From Paragorgia papillata (taxonomy: Eukaryota; Cnidaria; Anthozoa; Scleralcyonacea; Coralliidae), in the NCBI GenBank assembly GCA_035771165.1, contig JAWNZC010000014.1:2393001-2457000 (forward strand): a DNA stretch of 64,000 bases. The letters run 5' to 3'. Positions 31,589-46,500 of the stretch are shown here, piece by piece. The first letter of the stretch is position 1, and every line of letters starts with the position of its first letter. Both the position numbers and the translations under genes were made by a program. The notes below the pieces were generated by a model that was not told where the DNA came from, did no database searches, and saw nothing but the letters and a program-made list of their open reading frames with translations.

Positions 31589-34500
31589 GCGGGCGGCGTA
31601 TAACCTCTGGGACCAGGGTACATGTGTACACATTATTAATAAAAGAAAACCAAGGAACAACGCAGTCGAAAAGCATTTGTCGTCTCCGTGCCATTATTAA
31701 ATCGGAGTTTTGCACTTTTGTTGTCAGATGGCAATGTTTCTTAATACTTTAGTTATTCTTTAATTATACGTGTACGTAAACTGATACGCGTACGCCAGTC
31801 CTCGCCGTGTTTATGAAACAAACCAGTGATGCGCAATAACCAGACATTTAGTGCATTTAATATTCAATGAAGGCAACTCAACTTACGACATATAATTTAG
31901 CACAACCATTCATATTAAGACAAAAGCGAATTTTAGTTTTAGTTGTACTGTTGGCAAAACTATTGTATCATTATTTTACCTCTCACTGTGTTCGGTCCGA
32001 CCATTGATCGTTTATTCGAATTTACTGCACTTTATTAAATATTCTTTGCAAAGGGAATATCTTTGCAAATGAGGGACCATCTATGCATATAATGTCCAAA
32101 TGAAGTGGAATCTATATCGAAACCATCGCCTATAAGTGCTACAACGAAAGTTCTTCCGTACGCGCCTCGCTGCTCTAATGTAAAATCTTGCTTTTTATTG
32201 CTCAATCATGCAGGTTCAACGTCACGTGATCTTGAATTTGGCGAACAATAACATAAATCTTAGTCACGCCCACTTTCACAGCCATCTCCCTTTCCAGTGG
32301 CTATGGTGTAGGTTTGAGGAGTTAGGGGGGGGGGGATTTATTTAACTTTGAAAAATGAAGACTGTGCATGTGCACTCTATTTTCAACTACAGAAAAAAAA
32401 AGTACATGGACTTTTTATGCTTACTTACTCTTTAAAGCAACATATATGGGTTCTCGTATAGTCGTATTGTATGTACAATACAGAAAAGAACTTTACCTTT
32501 GATCTTTAACCTCAAGTCTCTAATTCGTGTTTCAAGATGACGAACACTAAATCTTTCCAATTTCTTTCTTAGTTCGGCCATTTCCCGCTCTTCGCTAGGA
32601 GATTTGTTCACCGACTCCAGTTCTAGCAAAACTTGTGTCGTTTCTTCTTGAGAAATTTCTGTACTTTCAAGTTCTTCTGGTTTAATGATTTTTACTTCAG
32701 CAGGCTCTAAATTGAGTTCCTCTCCCTTGAGTATACAACCCGAATCACGGTTTTTTTCCTCTTCGGATTTATTGTACTTCTCAATAATATACTCCTTGAT
32801 TTCTGCTTCCTCGTGGCTCTCTTCTTCGTCAGAAAGTGCATTATCATCTCCAAAACATAGCTGTAAATAATCAGGTCCAATCGAAAGTCTGTTGATTACT
32901 TTAGGATCAGGTGAATACTGGCTATCCGTGGATTGTTTAAAATCAGATTTCAGACAATTATCAATTGAATCCCAGTCCGTTGTTGGAGGTGGAAGTTCTT
33001 TGCCTATCTCCGCTGATTCTGAATTTGTTGAGAGACTTCTATCAAAATATTCATTGTTTAGTTCATGCATAGATTCAGTATATGCTTGCTCGCTCGTCTC
33101 CTCATCAACTTCATGTTCATCGTCCGAGCACCTTTCAATTTGCTCTTCTGATTCAGATTCATTATGAAATAAGTCTTCTTCGTAAAAATCGTCCTCAAAA
33201 GGAGATACGGAAAAAGAGTTAAATCCGCAGTTTATTACTTCATCTTTTATTCCATTACTTTCAGGTCCGTTTTTCACTCCAACAAGTTTGTCGTGAAGTT
33301 TTCCAGAGTACTCTCGCCAAACTCTTTGAATTCTATACAAGAATAGGACACATTGATTTCAATGATATAGCATATTTACACACTTGCTCGAATATTTATA
33401 CACCCGAAAAAATATGTATGTACGGCATCTTAAAGGACCTACTGTATGCCACGATCTGCTCAAACGCATTATACGCCTATAGACTGAGTCTGTTAATTGT
33501 AATACTTTCGTTTTTCAAATCAAATAGGAGTGAGGTACTTGTTCTTAGACCGTTTTTTAACATTTTTGCGGATACTGGTTGCTAAACCATAGCCGCTATG
33601 TCATGACCCCGGTTGTGTGTGTGTGTGTGTGTGTGTAAGAATGTTTTTTTCGTCAATCACGTGATCAAGCCGAAAAGCTAATAGGCATTCTTCAGATGTC
33701 TTATTCGTATGTCCGAAGGGTTTCCGAACGTGTACCAGAACAACCAATGGAAGATTGGAAGTCGAGTTTCGCTTCAGATCATGGATAATTGCACACAATC
33801 ACAAGACGCCAAGAAATCCACGAGGAGTTAATAGCTAGCTGACAGTGGTCTACTGGTCCGTCGATACAAAGTTTAAACTATTTTGTGAATATTTGCGAAT
33901 CAGTGACTGGTTTCTAAATCATATACCTACGTATGGACCAATAGTATGTATTGCAGCATTTAGGTTTTTTAATGTATTCACCGAGATGTCTTAGCTATTA
34001 AGTCAATTGTACTTGGCACTGTTTGAGTTACTGTACATGTAGGCGTATACAATACTTATTCAAAAAGCGCGATTATCATTGTTGAGGCAAATCAATGCAT
34101 GTGTTACCAGAGTCTATCAGTAAAGATTAGAACGAAAGCGATATAGTACCATGCGATTAGCGAACGCGTTTCCTGTTTTTCCCAATTTACCTAAAATTGT
34201 CCTTTTAAGATTAGGGTTAAGATTAGGATTGGAGCTTGAGTTAGAGATTGGGTTGGAGTTTGGGTAAGGGCTCGAATTAAGAATTATTGTAAAGTTATTT
34301 AATAAGGGCATTTAAAAATTATTATTGTCAATTCTAGGTGATACGTGAGAGTATATGCTGATATTTCACAAGATTATCAAGCACTTTCAGTATGTTTTTG
34401 TGAACAATTTACATTGTTCAATCATTCTTTGTAAGCCAAATAAATACCAGTATCCGCATGTAAGCAATGCGTACCTATTGTTTTACTTCTTTTAGATAAT

Positions 34501-37500
34501 TTTTTTGCTAGTTTATCTTAGCGTTTAAAAGAATAATAATCCCTTTGCCTATATTAAACGATATTTTCTGAGAAAAATATAGCGAGATAAAATATCACCG
34601 GAAAAAGAAGCAAAACTCGTAAATTAGATGGTCAACAGTGCGTGGTTGAAGCACAAATCTATCTTTATCAAAGAAATATAAGCTGTTAAAACCTTCAGAG
34701 ATACTGTATACTTCCGAAAACTGTCCAAAAATGTTTCGAGTTTATGCCGATTTTTTTCATCTTTAGGAAAAAGAAAGGACCTAAGGTTTTTTATTTAGAT
34801 TTTTATGCAAACCGTCACTTCAACTAAAAACTCGCTATAAGTATACGATCGTTGAGCGATTAAAACAAGTGCCTATAAACCGTAAGCAAGGCTAACATTG
34901 CCATTCCCAAAGGTATTCGAACAATGTGCATTTTAATTTTCAATTACAAAAAGATTCAAGATAAGTTTGTGGAAGTTTAATATTTATTTGCTAAGCTTTC
35001 GGCCTGTTGACAGGCCTTCATCAGAGCAATATAAGATGAAGGCCTGAGTCAACAGGTCAAAAGCTTAGCAAATAAATATTAAACGTGCTGTTTCCGCAAA
35101 CTTATCTTGAATGTTATTATCGCCAAAGTACAAAAGATTAATATCTCATAAACGTTTTTTTCCTGTCGAAATTTTGTCTGTGGTGGCACACTGTTGTCTA
35201 GTTTAATACAATAAAGAAAAATAGAATGTATAATTGATGATTCACGTTGGTCACTTAAATCAAAGTATAAAAATATGAGCACGTACGTGACAGCACTGCA
35301 GTTTTCATTCCTGCTTTTATTTCTTCTTAAACACTCATTCTCTTCAATCTCTTGCTTTAAATGATAACTGAATAAAAATAATTAAACAATTATGAATCAA
35401 TGACATAATATACGAGACCGGTCAAAAAGAAAGTGTAACGTTAATCCTGGTAAATCATTACAGAAATTTGTACATAAATAAAGCATTACATGTTGATGTA
35501 GACAAACAATCTACTGTAATCCAACAATTTGAAAACTTACTGCAAAGCTGAGTATATACTGCACATGCGCAGTTGTGCATAAACAAATATTTTAATGCTC
35601 TCAAACTTTACATTATTTCAATAAACCCACTCATGTCTATAAAAAACTTTTTGCAATTTTACTCACGATTTTATTGATCGACGTGAAACTGTTTGAGAAG
35701 AAATAAGTAAAGCAACACTTACATGGGGTTTTATTTGTTCACTTACTTATCAACAAGTATTTGTCCTTCCTCAACTTGTTCTCTGATCTTTTCTACTCGC
35801 TCGGCCTCTTCCTAAAAATTCAGATCACTGACCATGAGAACTATCAAATTAGAATACGTGCAATTACGTAGACAGGGCTCTTCAGTACATATCGTGTTTC
35901 AATTGTGGAAACTCACCAAAAACAGCCCTACATCTTCCGCAAGAGACTATCATCATTCCAGTATTTTATAAGAATCTGATACATACATGCATGCACCGGT
36001 GGTATATACTGTATGGCAATACCTGTATTGTACAGTATCTCAACATACAGTAGGTGTCAAAATACCGAGGGCTGCTTCTCAGCTCAGATTCGCGTCAATT
36101 CCGTTGAATTTCACTTCATTTCATTTCGTTTAGTATATTAGTTTATTTTTTTATCATTTTCGTTTATTATTATCATTTTATTTACGTCAATAAACTTATT
36201 ATATGGTTCGTGTTTGAAACCGTTCAATAAACTCGCAGTTCGTGTTTTACCATGTATAAAACACTCGGCTATCACTTCGTGTCTTTATACCTAATAAAAC
36301 ACTCTTGCTCGTTTATTCAGGTTTATTAAACAGTACATATACCGTACTGTACCAGAATGAAATATGGCCACGCGCCTACGTCATAAATGAAATATGGAAA
36401 AGGGATCATAGAGATCATAGAGATCATATAAATACTAGAGGGGGCATCCTATCTTAATTTCAGTCAACCGCGGGTAACCAATTGAACGCCACCATCTTGG
36501 ATTTTTTTGGAGGCAAACATTAGGCGCGTTGGTTGGCAAAGGACTGGGTCTAGTACATTTGCCAACCAATTGGCTGAAATATCATAGGTAATGGCGGCTG
36601 CCATGTGGTTACCAAATTTTCCCGCCAATGCCCCCTCTAGTATTTATATGATCTCTATGAAAGGGATAACTTGTACGTGCTGTAACTCGAGCCATACTCA
36701 TTTTTCATTATACGATGCACACTTAGAAACCTATCTTACTGTAGTTTGTTTAATGCACACATTCGAGTGCTCAATTTAAGGCAGTATAGTGTGATGAAAA
36801 TATTTTACGCATTGTTCTTGAAGATAATCTCTCAATAGGTTTGTTGGTAAAAAAAGATTACAAAAATAAAACATTTAGAGATGCAAAATAGAAATTAAAA
36901 AACGAAAACAACTTACACTCAACATTAATTTCAAAAGTTTAGTCAGCAATATTTCCGTACTGAATGACCGTAAGTAACCAGAGTCCAATTACATGCACTC
37001 ATTTATATCTATCTGATAGCATTGTCAAACGTTCAGATTTATAAGCTTTTTTTTCAACTATGGATGTCATTTTTAATACCACAAACCTACTGTCGACCAA
37101 ACTAGTCACTCCCCAGCCGATTTGTTGATTTTGTATCTGCATTGCATTTGCCTTTAATTGCACTTTCACAGAAGAAATCTTATTCTTGAAATACATGTAC
37201 TGTACCTTTTCATATTGTTCATGTAACAGATTGAGGTACTCTTTTCTTGCCAAATATCCACGAAAATGGCGCTGAATACAAAGTGCAGCAGCTTCTTCTT
37301 TGTTCAGTAGACGCTACGGGAAAAGAAGCAAACTAAAGTGTAAGACAAATTTAAACCAACTTGTTCTGATTTATAAGTTATAACTTTGTGGTACTTAGCA
37401 TTTGTCACAGTGTGATTTGGGTTTTAAAGTTTTCTGCATAAAGGTCAACATGTACTTGTAAGAACCTGACATAGACTGACCACTAACAAAGTAAATTGAT

Positions 37501-40500
37501 GAAAGGCCCAAAAAAAAGAAGATAATTAAATATTAAAATATACTTGTAATTGGTAACTTTTAGTCATTAAAAATAAATACAGTAATATATAGTAAGCTAA
37601 AATTCTTGGTTTTCATCTCACGTCACGGCGGCCATATTGATGCACCGAAATAATGAAATGGCGGCCATATTGGTGCATTCTTATTCAAACATTTCGTGGT
37701 TTCACCACTCCAACGAGGCCACCGATCACGCGAGTGAATGAAACGATCCGTAAATTGGTAAAATATCAGTTAGAGTAAAAATAAACACTATTTATTATAT
37801 GGAGAAGAGTATTTTAGTAGCAACTAAAACACTCGTAGAATCCATATTTCACTACATCCGGGAACCGAGTGGCGTATTTCTTGTATGTAACGCTCGCGAG
37901 TGACATATCGACAAGTCCAAATTTTCGCCTTTTGCCGTAAGTTTCGAATCAAGTAAATTTGAGCCAGTATCTTCTCTTAATTCAGTTTTTCATGTAAAAT
38001 TAAGTACAGTATTTGAATAAGCCGTTGTATTTTTCATTCGTATTTTCTAAAAGCTTTACGTCAAGCGGTTGTAGTTTTTGCATTAAACCCAGTTTATCAA
38101 CCTCACTTCCACGCATAATTTCATTGTCCATATAATAAATAGAACATTACACGGTTGCTCAAAGATATGGATTTTATGTTCTTGTGGCAAGAGCAATATC
38201 TCACTCGTTCGCTGCGCTCACTCGTGAGACATTGTCCTTGCCACTCAAACATAAAATCCATATCTTCTCGCCACCGTGCAATATCCCCTTTATACTGTAC
38301 ATGACATTTGTATATATGTGCAAAGTACTGTACCTTTCCCATAACATGATTAGCAACTGAAGGACTAATAACCTGAAAAGGAATAATAACATGATTAACA
38401 CTAGAAACAATATACTGCACTTCATTACACTATTTAGGCACTCTTTCAACTTTTACTGGGTCTCTTACTTCCTGTTGAACATTGAACATGCTGCAGATGG
38501 TCAGCAAAGAAACCTGTTCAAGAAATCTTTTGCCCAACACAACTTTTAGTGGTCCAACATTAAAAGATTATTTGCCTTGCGATACAGTCTAACCATTTAG
38601 GCCTATCTTAGCACTGCCTCCTCCACAGGCCCTATTGCATCATGGACAGGTCACACACGCCGAATTTAGGGCCTGCAAGATCCTGTAAAAAATTTGGCAA
38701 AACTTGGCACGGAATAAATTTGCATAATTAACTACCATTGTTAATAGCCATGGCTATATCCGAAGATTTTGAAGGCCATTGAAGACTTATGACATACGAA
38801 TCCTAGTTTTAAAATGCAGGAATTGTTGAAGAAAGAAATTACGGTTGAACTTTGTCAACTTTCGGCTGGAATAATCAACGAAAATACACTTTAGTCTACC
38901 CAGAGACTCTTTGGTTTATACTTTTTCGGTTTCCACAACAACTGAAACTTGAATTACGCTACACTATAGCCTACAATTTAACAAAATTAAATCTCATTAA
39001 CTCTTGGTCAGTTGACAGTCTTCGATAGCTAAATAAACCAAAAAACAATACGAAAAACTTGTTACTTTCCTGACCGTCGAATTTGCTTTTGTTCGGCAGA
39101 TATTTTCCCCTTCAATTCCTTTTTGTCGCTAAAAATATTATTGGCAGAAGGTCGGTAATTCTAAAACATATTGGTTTCTTCATTGTCATGATCTATAAGA
39201 AAGTTTAGACCGAATTTCCTGGTGGGTCACAGTGTTTAAAGAACTTGGACGTACGTTTGTCGAACAGCGGCCGGAAAAAATTTGCAGGCCCTCTCAAAAC
39301 TATCGCCTCTAGGGCCTAGTCTCGCTGTGCATAATGGGATCAGTCACCATTTTGTTTACAGGATCTGGCAGGCCCTCTCAACAGTGTGACCTGTCCATGA
39401 TGCAATAGGGCCTGTGGAGGAGGCAGATCTTAGCACATTACGGAGGCCTGGGGCCAGTTGTATAAAACTCTTAACAACCCTTCAAAAACTCATTAATAAT
39501 TCATGAGGAAAACACAAAGGAAATCAGTACCATGTCCGTGGTTTTATACTTGATAAAACTTCTTGACGTCAGAAAAAATACTAATGAACATACAATTTTA
39601 TATAAAGAATACTAATGAACATATAATTTTATATAAAGAATACTAATGAATATAACATCCAATAACGAATCGTTTTTGAAGCCATTCAAAACACTCGCAT
39701 CACGAGTTTTATCGGATCTAAAACACTCGGGCGCCTTCGTGGTTTTAAATCTGATAAAACACTCCTGCTCGTGTTTTAAATATTACTTCTCAAATTCATT
39801 AATAATTCATGAACCGAAAACAAAGGAAATCAGGACCGAGACGGAGGTTTTGATATCGGAGGAAGAAATTACATAAATTAAGCCAACTTTCGCCTCGATT
39901 TTCTCTTAAAATACTGATTTGTTTGATAAGCTATATCATACACTCGGAAGAGTGTTTCATCAGGATTCCAAACACCTCGAAATTTGTTCAAAAACTCTCG
40001 GTGTTTGGAAATCCTGATGAAACACTCCTCCTCGTGTATGATATATAACGTCACGTATAGTTAAATCGTAGTTAACTTCTCAAACTCTGGACCTGATTGG
40101 CTAGAATTAAGTTCTAACTACAGTTGAAGTTAACTACCTTTTAATTTATACAACTGGCCCCAGGTCACCAAAATCAAATGCGACCTGGCGATCACATATT
40201 TTTCGCAGGTAGCCCTTGTGGCGATTGAGAAAAAGTATACAATAAGATGATAATATAATTGTAAAGCATTGGAAATTACTTTTTGATGAGTTTGTCGCCA
40301 ATATTATTAAATACAGGCTACTGTCATGATATCAAAAGCAGTGTCACATAGTACGTAGCGCATACCTGTACGTAGGTTCTTTCCTTCGCAATATTGACAC
40401 ATAAGCACATCGCAACATTGGCAAGGTTTTTTTTATGTTGTGACACGTTAATCACATGCATAAGTTGTGAAATAAATAGAATACTAAATACCTGCTACAT

Positions 40501-43500
40501 GTAATTCTCGTATAGTAAAACCCCGCGAGAATACGACTACTGTATGTACAAAGAAAAGAAATAAGAAGTACATGTACCGCATTTTAGTCTTGTTTTGCTT
40601 CTATTTCGGGCACGCATGCATTATTTGATGTACTATTAGTGCATTTTCGTTGTCACGTTTTCAAGTTGATAGAGTAATTGCATGGACAATTCAAATGTAC
40701 GATTAATATTAGTTGTCCATGAAAGCGCAAGGTATTGGTGGCGAGCCTCTCCAAGTACTCGGAATGGCAGAACTCTCCGTTCAGTTGGCAAATGAAACAT
40801 TTAATCATTCTTTTGTGGTAGTGGGTATATGGATAACACTTGTATCTTGGGTGCCGACCTTTTAAAGTACGGGAAAATGCTTATCGATGTAGCAGATGCA
40901 AAGGTATCATGGCCAAGTGGTGAGGTACATCTTCTGGTTGAAACAACGACACCATCGATCAACCGTCTATTTTTATTTTATTTTATTTTATTTATTTTAT
41001 TTTATTAGCTTTGACAGTTACACATTACAATTGCAAACATAATTAAACAGAACGAAAACAGTTTTGGCAGGGACACCACAACAGCAAAAGCCAATTACTG
41101 CGGGCCAATTACTGCGGGCCCAATTACGCACTCTGTTAGAAAACTATTCTGATGTGTTCGTTAAGGAACCGAATGATCCTGTGGGCCGAACTACACAAGC
41201 GGCGGAACATGTTATCGACACAGGAGACAGTCACCCTATCAAACAGCGCCCCTACAGAATCCCAGTCCATTTCAATACCGTGGTGAACCAACAAGTGGAT
41301 GGTATGCTTATGCGGAGACCAAGCACTAGTCCGTGGTCCTCACCGATTGTCTTCGCACCCAAAAAGGATGGGAATTATCAGTTTTGTGTCGATTTTCGAC
41401 GAGTTAACTCGGTCACCAAGAAAGATGCTCACCCGATGCCACGGATCGACGATATCCTCGACCAGCTTGGTAGTGACAACTCTGGCCTCAAATGGACATA
41501 GTGGACTATGTGCTGCACCGCCAAGTGGAGAAGCTACCTGGGACGAACGGCTCGTCTTAGTCGTACCTCTGTGTTCTGGACACATGGGTATATATTAACC
41601 GCTGTTTGGAGCGCCTGCAACGACAATACTACTGGCCCACAATGACATCCGAAATACAGCTGTGGATAGCAGAATGTGAGCAATGTAAGCGCCGGAAACC
41701 CCAAGTACCCGTACAAAGAGCACCGATGGAAAGCATCAAAGTTGGAGGACCAATGGAACTGTGGGCGATGGACGTGATGGGACCACTAGACTAGACGAAA
41801 AATTCAAGAAGTCCAATATTTAGAGTGCACGAGGCATTTTTTAGTAAAAGTTGGCGACAGGTGTCTTCTTGTGTGATTTTTGACGCTGAATCCAAATTTC
41901 GTGGTCGCCAACGCTGATTTTCCGTTTTTAGCGGGAAAATGACGTCATAATGATTGACAGTTAAAGTGACATTGTCTTTCTTGTACGTTTTTATTTCCAA
42001 ACCGCAAAACGTCATTATGTTGTTGTGAATTGCAAAAAAAAGCTCAAAACGGAAGAAAAGAATAAGATTTGTGTAGAGCACGAATTTACCAATTCAATAA
42101 AAAATATATATGTAAAGACCAAACCCTTATAACTGGAAATGCAAGCATAAAGTCGTATTTCCCTCAGTGCTGTTTTTGTGTCTAGTGAAGGTGGCAATTT
42201 TAGTCTTATAAAATTCTAGTAAACTTTCAGCAACTAGCAGAGCAAAATACTTATTTACAATTTGAGTTTGAAACTATTTTAAAACGTTTTACAATATTAG
42301 GGGGCGTTACATTTCATATTTACAAAAATATGAAAGAATGTTGGCGGCGCCCTGGCTGTTTTGATTCAATGAAATGAAATTTCTAGTCGCGCTTGTCTAA
42401 TTTGTAAAAGATATTTGAAAAGCTTTATTGCTATCTTGATATAATATATTACACCTTTTCAAAGGAAAATATGAAGACATGAAATCAATTTGCGATAATA
42501 AATTTCCATCGTCTGATTTAGGAAACTTTTAAGTTCATTCATGGCCAGAAATCGAGGACAACATGGCGGCAAAGCATGCGCACTGAATCCCCATTTAATT
42601 AATTCAATATGGCGTCCTTCAATAGATTTCTTAAGGAAATATAAAGAACAATCATTTTTGGTTATTTACTATTGTAAATTCCGACATGCGAACGTCCAAA
42701 ACTTCACCAAATTGAACAATCGTTGAGCACTACAATTTCTATTAAGTTTGGAGCGTCCTAAATAGGTTCCCGAGCACCTCGTAAGCATACCTCTTATTCG
42801 CTGTTTAAAGTCTATTAATCTGCTATAGCACTTATTTTCGAGCTCCAATTTTGGCTGCTTCTGTGTTGTTTGTCCACGATGCGAACGTCTGAATTTGCTC
42901 GGGATGAACGTTACTTTGTTTTGCGGAGTTGTTCGTTCCACTTTTTCGTTGTTTAATAGGTTCCCAAACACCTTAAAATGTACGATTTATTGCAGCCGAG
43001 TCGTTGTAATTTAATCCATCAAACGCCGAGATAAATACTTAACTCGGCGTGAAGAAGCAATGCATTCCTCGATAATTTCGGGTTCTTGTCCGCCATTTCT
43101 TATGGAGTTGTTGCTAGGTTGCCAGGGTCTTAACTGCTGTTATTATTATTAAATGTGATTGTGGATTCAGAAATAATAACCGAAATTTATGCGGCAATTT
43201 TTTGCGAGTATGAGTGTACAGGCCTGTCTAGACGATTAAACCTTTTGTAAATTGATATTTGGGTAAGAAATGGGTCAATAAGACATTTTAGCGAATAACT
43301 CTACTTTAATTTATTGTTATAGACTTCTGTTTATAGCCGAAATGATCGATATTTAGCCATCAGAATTTTCAAATTAATATTTCCATCTAAATATGAGCCC
43401 ACAGGCCACTGCCGCTGAGTGTCCTGGATTTCTAGCCATGAAATGTTAACTTTTTAAAATTGAAACTTTAAAATTGAATCTCGATTGAATTTGGTTACGC

Positions 43501-46500
43501 GAGTAACAAACTTTGTTATATTTTTTTGCCGTACATCTGCTTCTATTTTTTAAAGTGAGGATTTTTCTGGCATCATTGTCTCGCCAGTGTTTGTTTACTT
43601 AATTAGTCGGCGTGGGAAATCTCTTCTATCAGTTTTCTTGTTTGCTTGGTCTTTCACGTTCGAGCTGCAACGATGGATCCCGTTTTAGCGTTAAAAAGAC
43701 CTTCAGAAGTCGATTTAAAGGCGTGTAATTTTCTGCCAGCGGCGTCATAGAGATGATAATTTGAGAGCGGCTTATGACTATAGCAGAACCGTAGTTCGCG
43801 AGGCCATGAATTTGCGGACCAAGTGTAGAGATGTCGAGAACAGGGAAACAATCAGTCGGCTGGAAGAAATCATAGGTAATACTGAGGTTTCAATTGTTTG
43901 GCATGCCAAGTGCTATTCTCTGTTTACAAGCAGGGATAAAATTCAGCGCTTACAGCAAAAGTTTGACAAAAGTGATGCGACTGCTGAACTGATCTCAAGT
44001 CCGCGTAAGACGCGCAGCCAAACAGAACAGGTCGACTGGGACAAACGCGCTTTCTGTCAGGTTCACACGAAGGAGCGCTTATCGTCAGTTATGACATTTA
44101 AGATGAGTGAACAAATTATCGAGATTGCTAAGTTTAACTATAAACTACGCGTTCGATTAGCGGGCGTGTCGGATCTAATATCGGCCGAAGGCAAGTACCA
44201 CCTATCATGCTTTAGTGCATTCAAGAGATCCAGGGATAAGATAAAGAGTGAAATGAAAGACAATGACTTAGCATTGGTTTGGCTGCACGGGGAATTAGAG
44301 TATGCGGCTGACAAGGGCCATGTTATCAAACTTAATGATGTATGGGATAGATATACCACTCTGACTGAAAAGGCGGGAATTACGATCCCCCCTTCTTTTA
44401 TAAGTCGCAGGGCAACATTCAAAGATAAACTCATGCATATGGTTGGGGACATTGTAGAGTGTGTGCAGTCACTTGATAGGGGGCCTTCTGAGCGACACAC
44501 CCTGCTCATTCCCAAGAAGTGCGTCAACATGGCTCTGTCCCAGATAGTAAGTCAGAGTCCAGCTGACGAAGATGACGAATTGCACGCTCTGCCAGTTTAT
44601 CACCAACAAGATGGCGATATATTTCTGTCGCTTGTTCATGTTGCGCAGAAGATACGCGCTGACCTAAGAGAAACCCCTGGTTACCAAGGGCTGAATATCA
44701 GCGCGCTCGATGCCAGTGATTGCGTTCCCGAAAGTCTGCAACTGTTTTTACATCTTTTGTTCGGCGGTGAACGACTGCTAGACGAGGAAACGATCGAGGA
44801 GAAAGAGGCTGAGGTGCGTAGCAAAGCGGTTGCTGTTGCTCAAGACATCGTCTACGGAGTAAGCAATGGAAAGAAATGGACACCCAAGCACATTGGACTA
44901 GGGAGCACCCTTCACCAAGTCACAAGGTCCAAAGATCTGGTAAAACTTTTCCACAAGGCAGGCCACATTCTGAGTTACGACCAAATTCTTCAAGTTGACA
45001 CAGGTTTAGCTGAGAGTGTTCTAAAGACTTTAGATGAAGAGAGTGGTACTGTAATTCCACCAAATCTGGTGCAAGGGAGGTTTGTGCACTTCTCTGCCGA
45101 TAACATTGACATTTTAGATGAAACGATGGACGGTAAAAACACATTTCACGCAACACAAATTGCTGCATGGCAACGCGGGACGGAAAATATGTCATTACTT
45201 GACGGTGTAAGTCCGTCCAAGAAACGCAGCCTTTGTGTTCCGGAATCGTTAGATAAGATTGAAGCGATTGATGTGAGAAAAAGCAACCCTGTCTTTATCA
45301 AGGCAGTTAAAACGACGTGGTATGTGGCTCAAGACAACAAAGGAGCTAAGCAAGCTGCCAAAGCAACGGATTTGGCATTGAACATGTTACGATGCAAAGG
45401 CGTTATCAGTAGCGGATGGACGGGGTTTAACCAGTCGTTATCACGAGAAGAACAACCAGAAGTAACAAAGGTGGGGTACATGCCAATCATTCAAGCACCC
45501 GCGCACGAAATGGACACCTTGAACACAGTCGTTAAGAAATGTATGCATGTGTCCGCCGCGCTTGGACAGCGCTACACTATTATCACCGTAGATCAAGCGC
45601 TGTACAGCAAGTTAGTCGAGTTGAAATGGCAAGTTCCACAATATCAAGAGAGACTTGTCGTACAACTCGGCGGTCTCCATATATCTATGAACTTTCTTAA
45701 GACGATTGGAGATCATATGAAGGGATCGGGGCTTGTTGATTCGTGGGTGGAGAGTGGTCTCCTTGGACCAAATGCAGCTGAGCATGTGATGAACGGCAAG
45801 GCATATAAAAGAGCAATGCGCGCGCATAAGATAACACTGCAAGCATTATGGCGCATGTTGATGCCGTTGTTACTAAGATCTTGTGAAAGGTCGAACGCTG
45901 ATCTTGCTCGGCAGATTTCGCATCTATTGTCTTCAGCGCAAGTCAATGAGCTGATTACATCTTTGAAGTCCCCAGAATTTCAAACGGTGTTTGATGCGTT
46001 CGTGGCGCAGAAGTCTCAGGAAAATGTAAACTTTCAGTTTTGGTGGAGCTATATTGAGATGGTGTCTACCCTACTTGATTTTACCCGCGCGCAACGGGAG
46101 GGCAACTGGGAGTTGTATTTGGATAGCTTCCGCTGCATGCTTCCACACTTTTTCAGATACGACCATCCGAATTACGCCAAGTGGGGATCGGTTTTTATCG
46201 CGGATATGGAGCAGCTGCTGCATGAAGTTCTACAGGAGTTCCAGAAGGGTAACTTCGTTGTTAAGTGGAGCGAGGGCGCGTTCAACGAGGTGAGCGCTGA
46301 CCACAGTCTTGAGTGGCTGAACGGAATCGGTAAACGAGGAGGTGGAATCGTCGGCATAACCAAGACATCTTCAGCCTTGAGCAGGTGAGTTGAAGAGCTT
46401 GGTTTATAATACATATTTATTTAGTTCCTGTACTGGATGGCATATTAATTTATTATGTTCTCTTTTTAAAAATTGGAATTTCCTAGGTGGGCCCTTTCAT

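Noticed and set aside
39960..40040. CCTGATGAAACACTC words resembling a hammerhead core
   Set aside because: No GAAA core in the correct place and no helix I; it is simply the palindrome of a foldback element.
44138..46414. Minus-strand and alternate-frame open stretches over the transposase (e.g. 44138-44530, 46054-46293)
   Set aside because: Shadows of the 875-codon transposase frame; no independent features.
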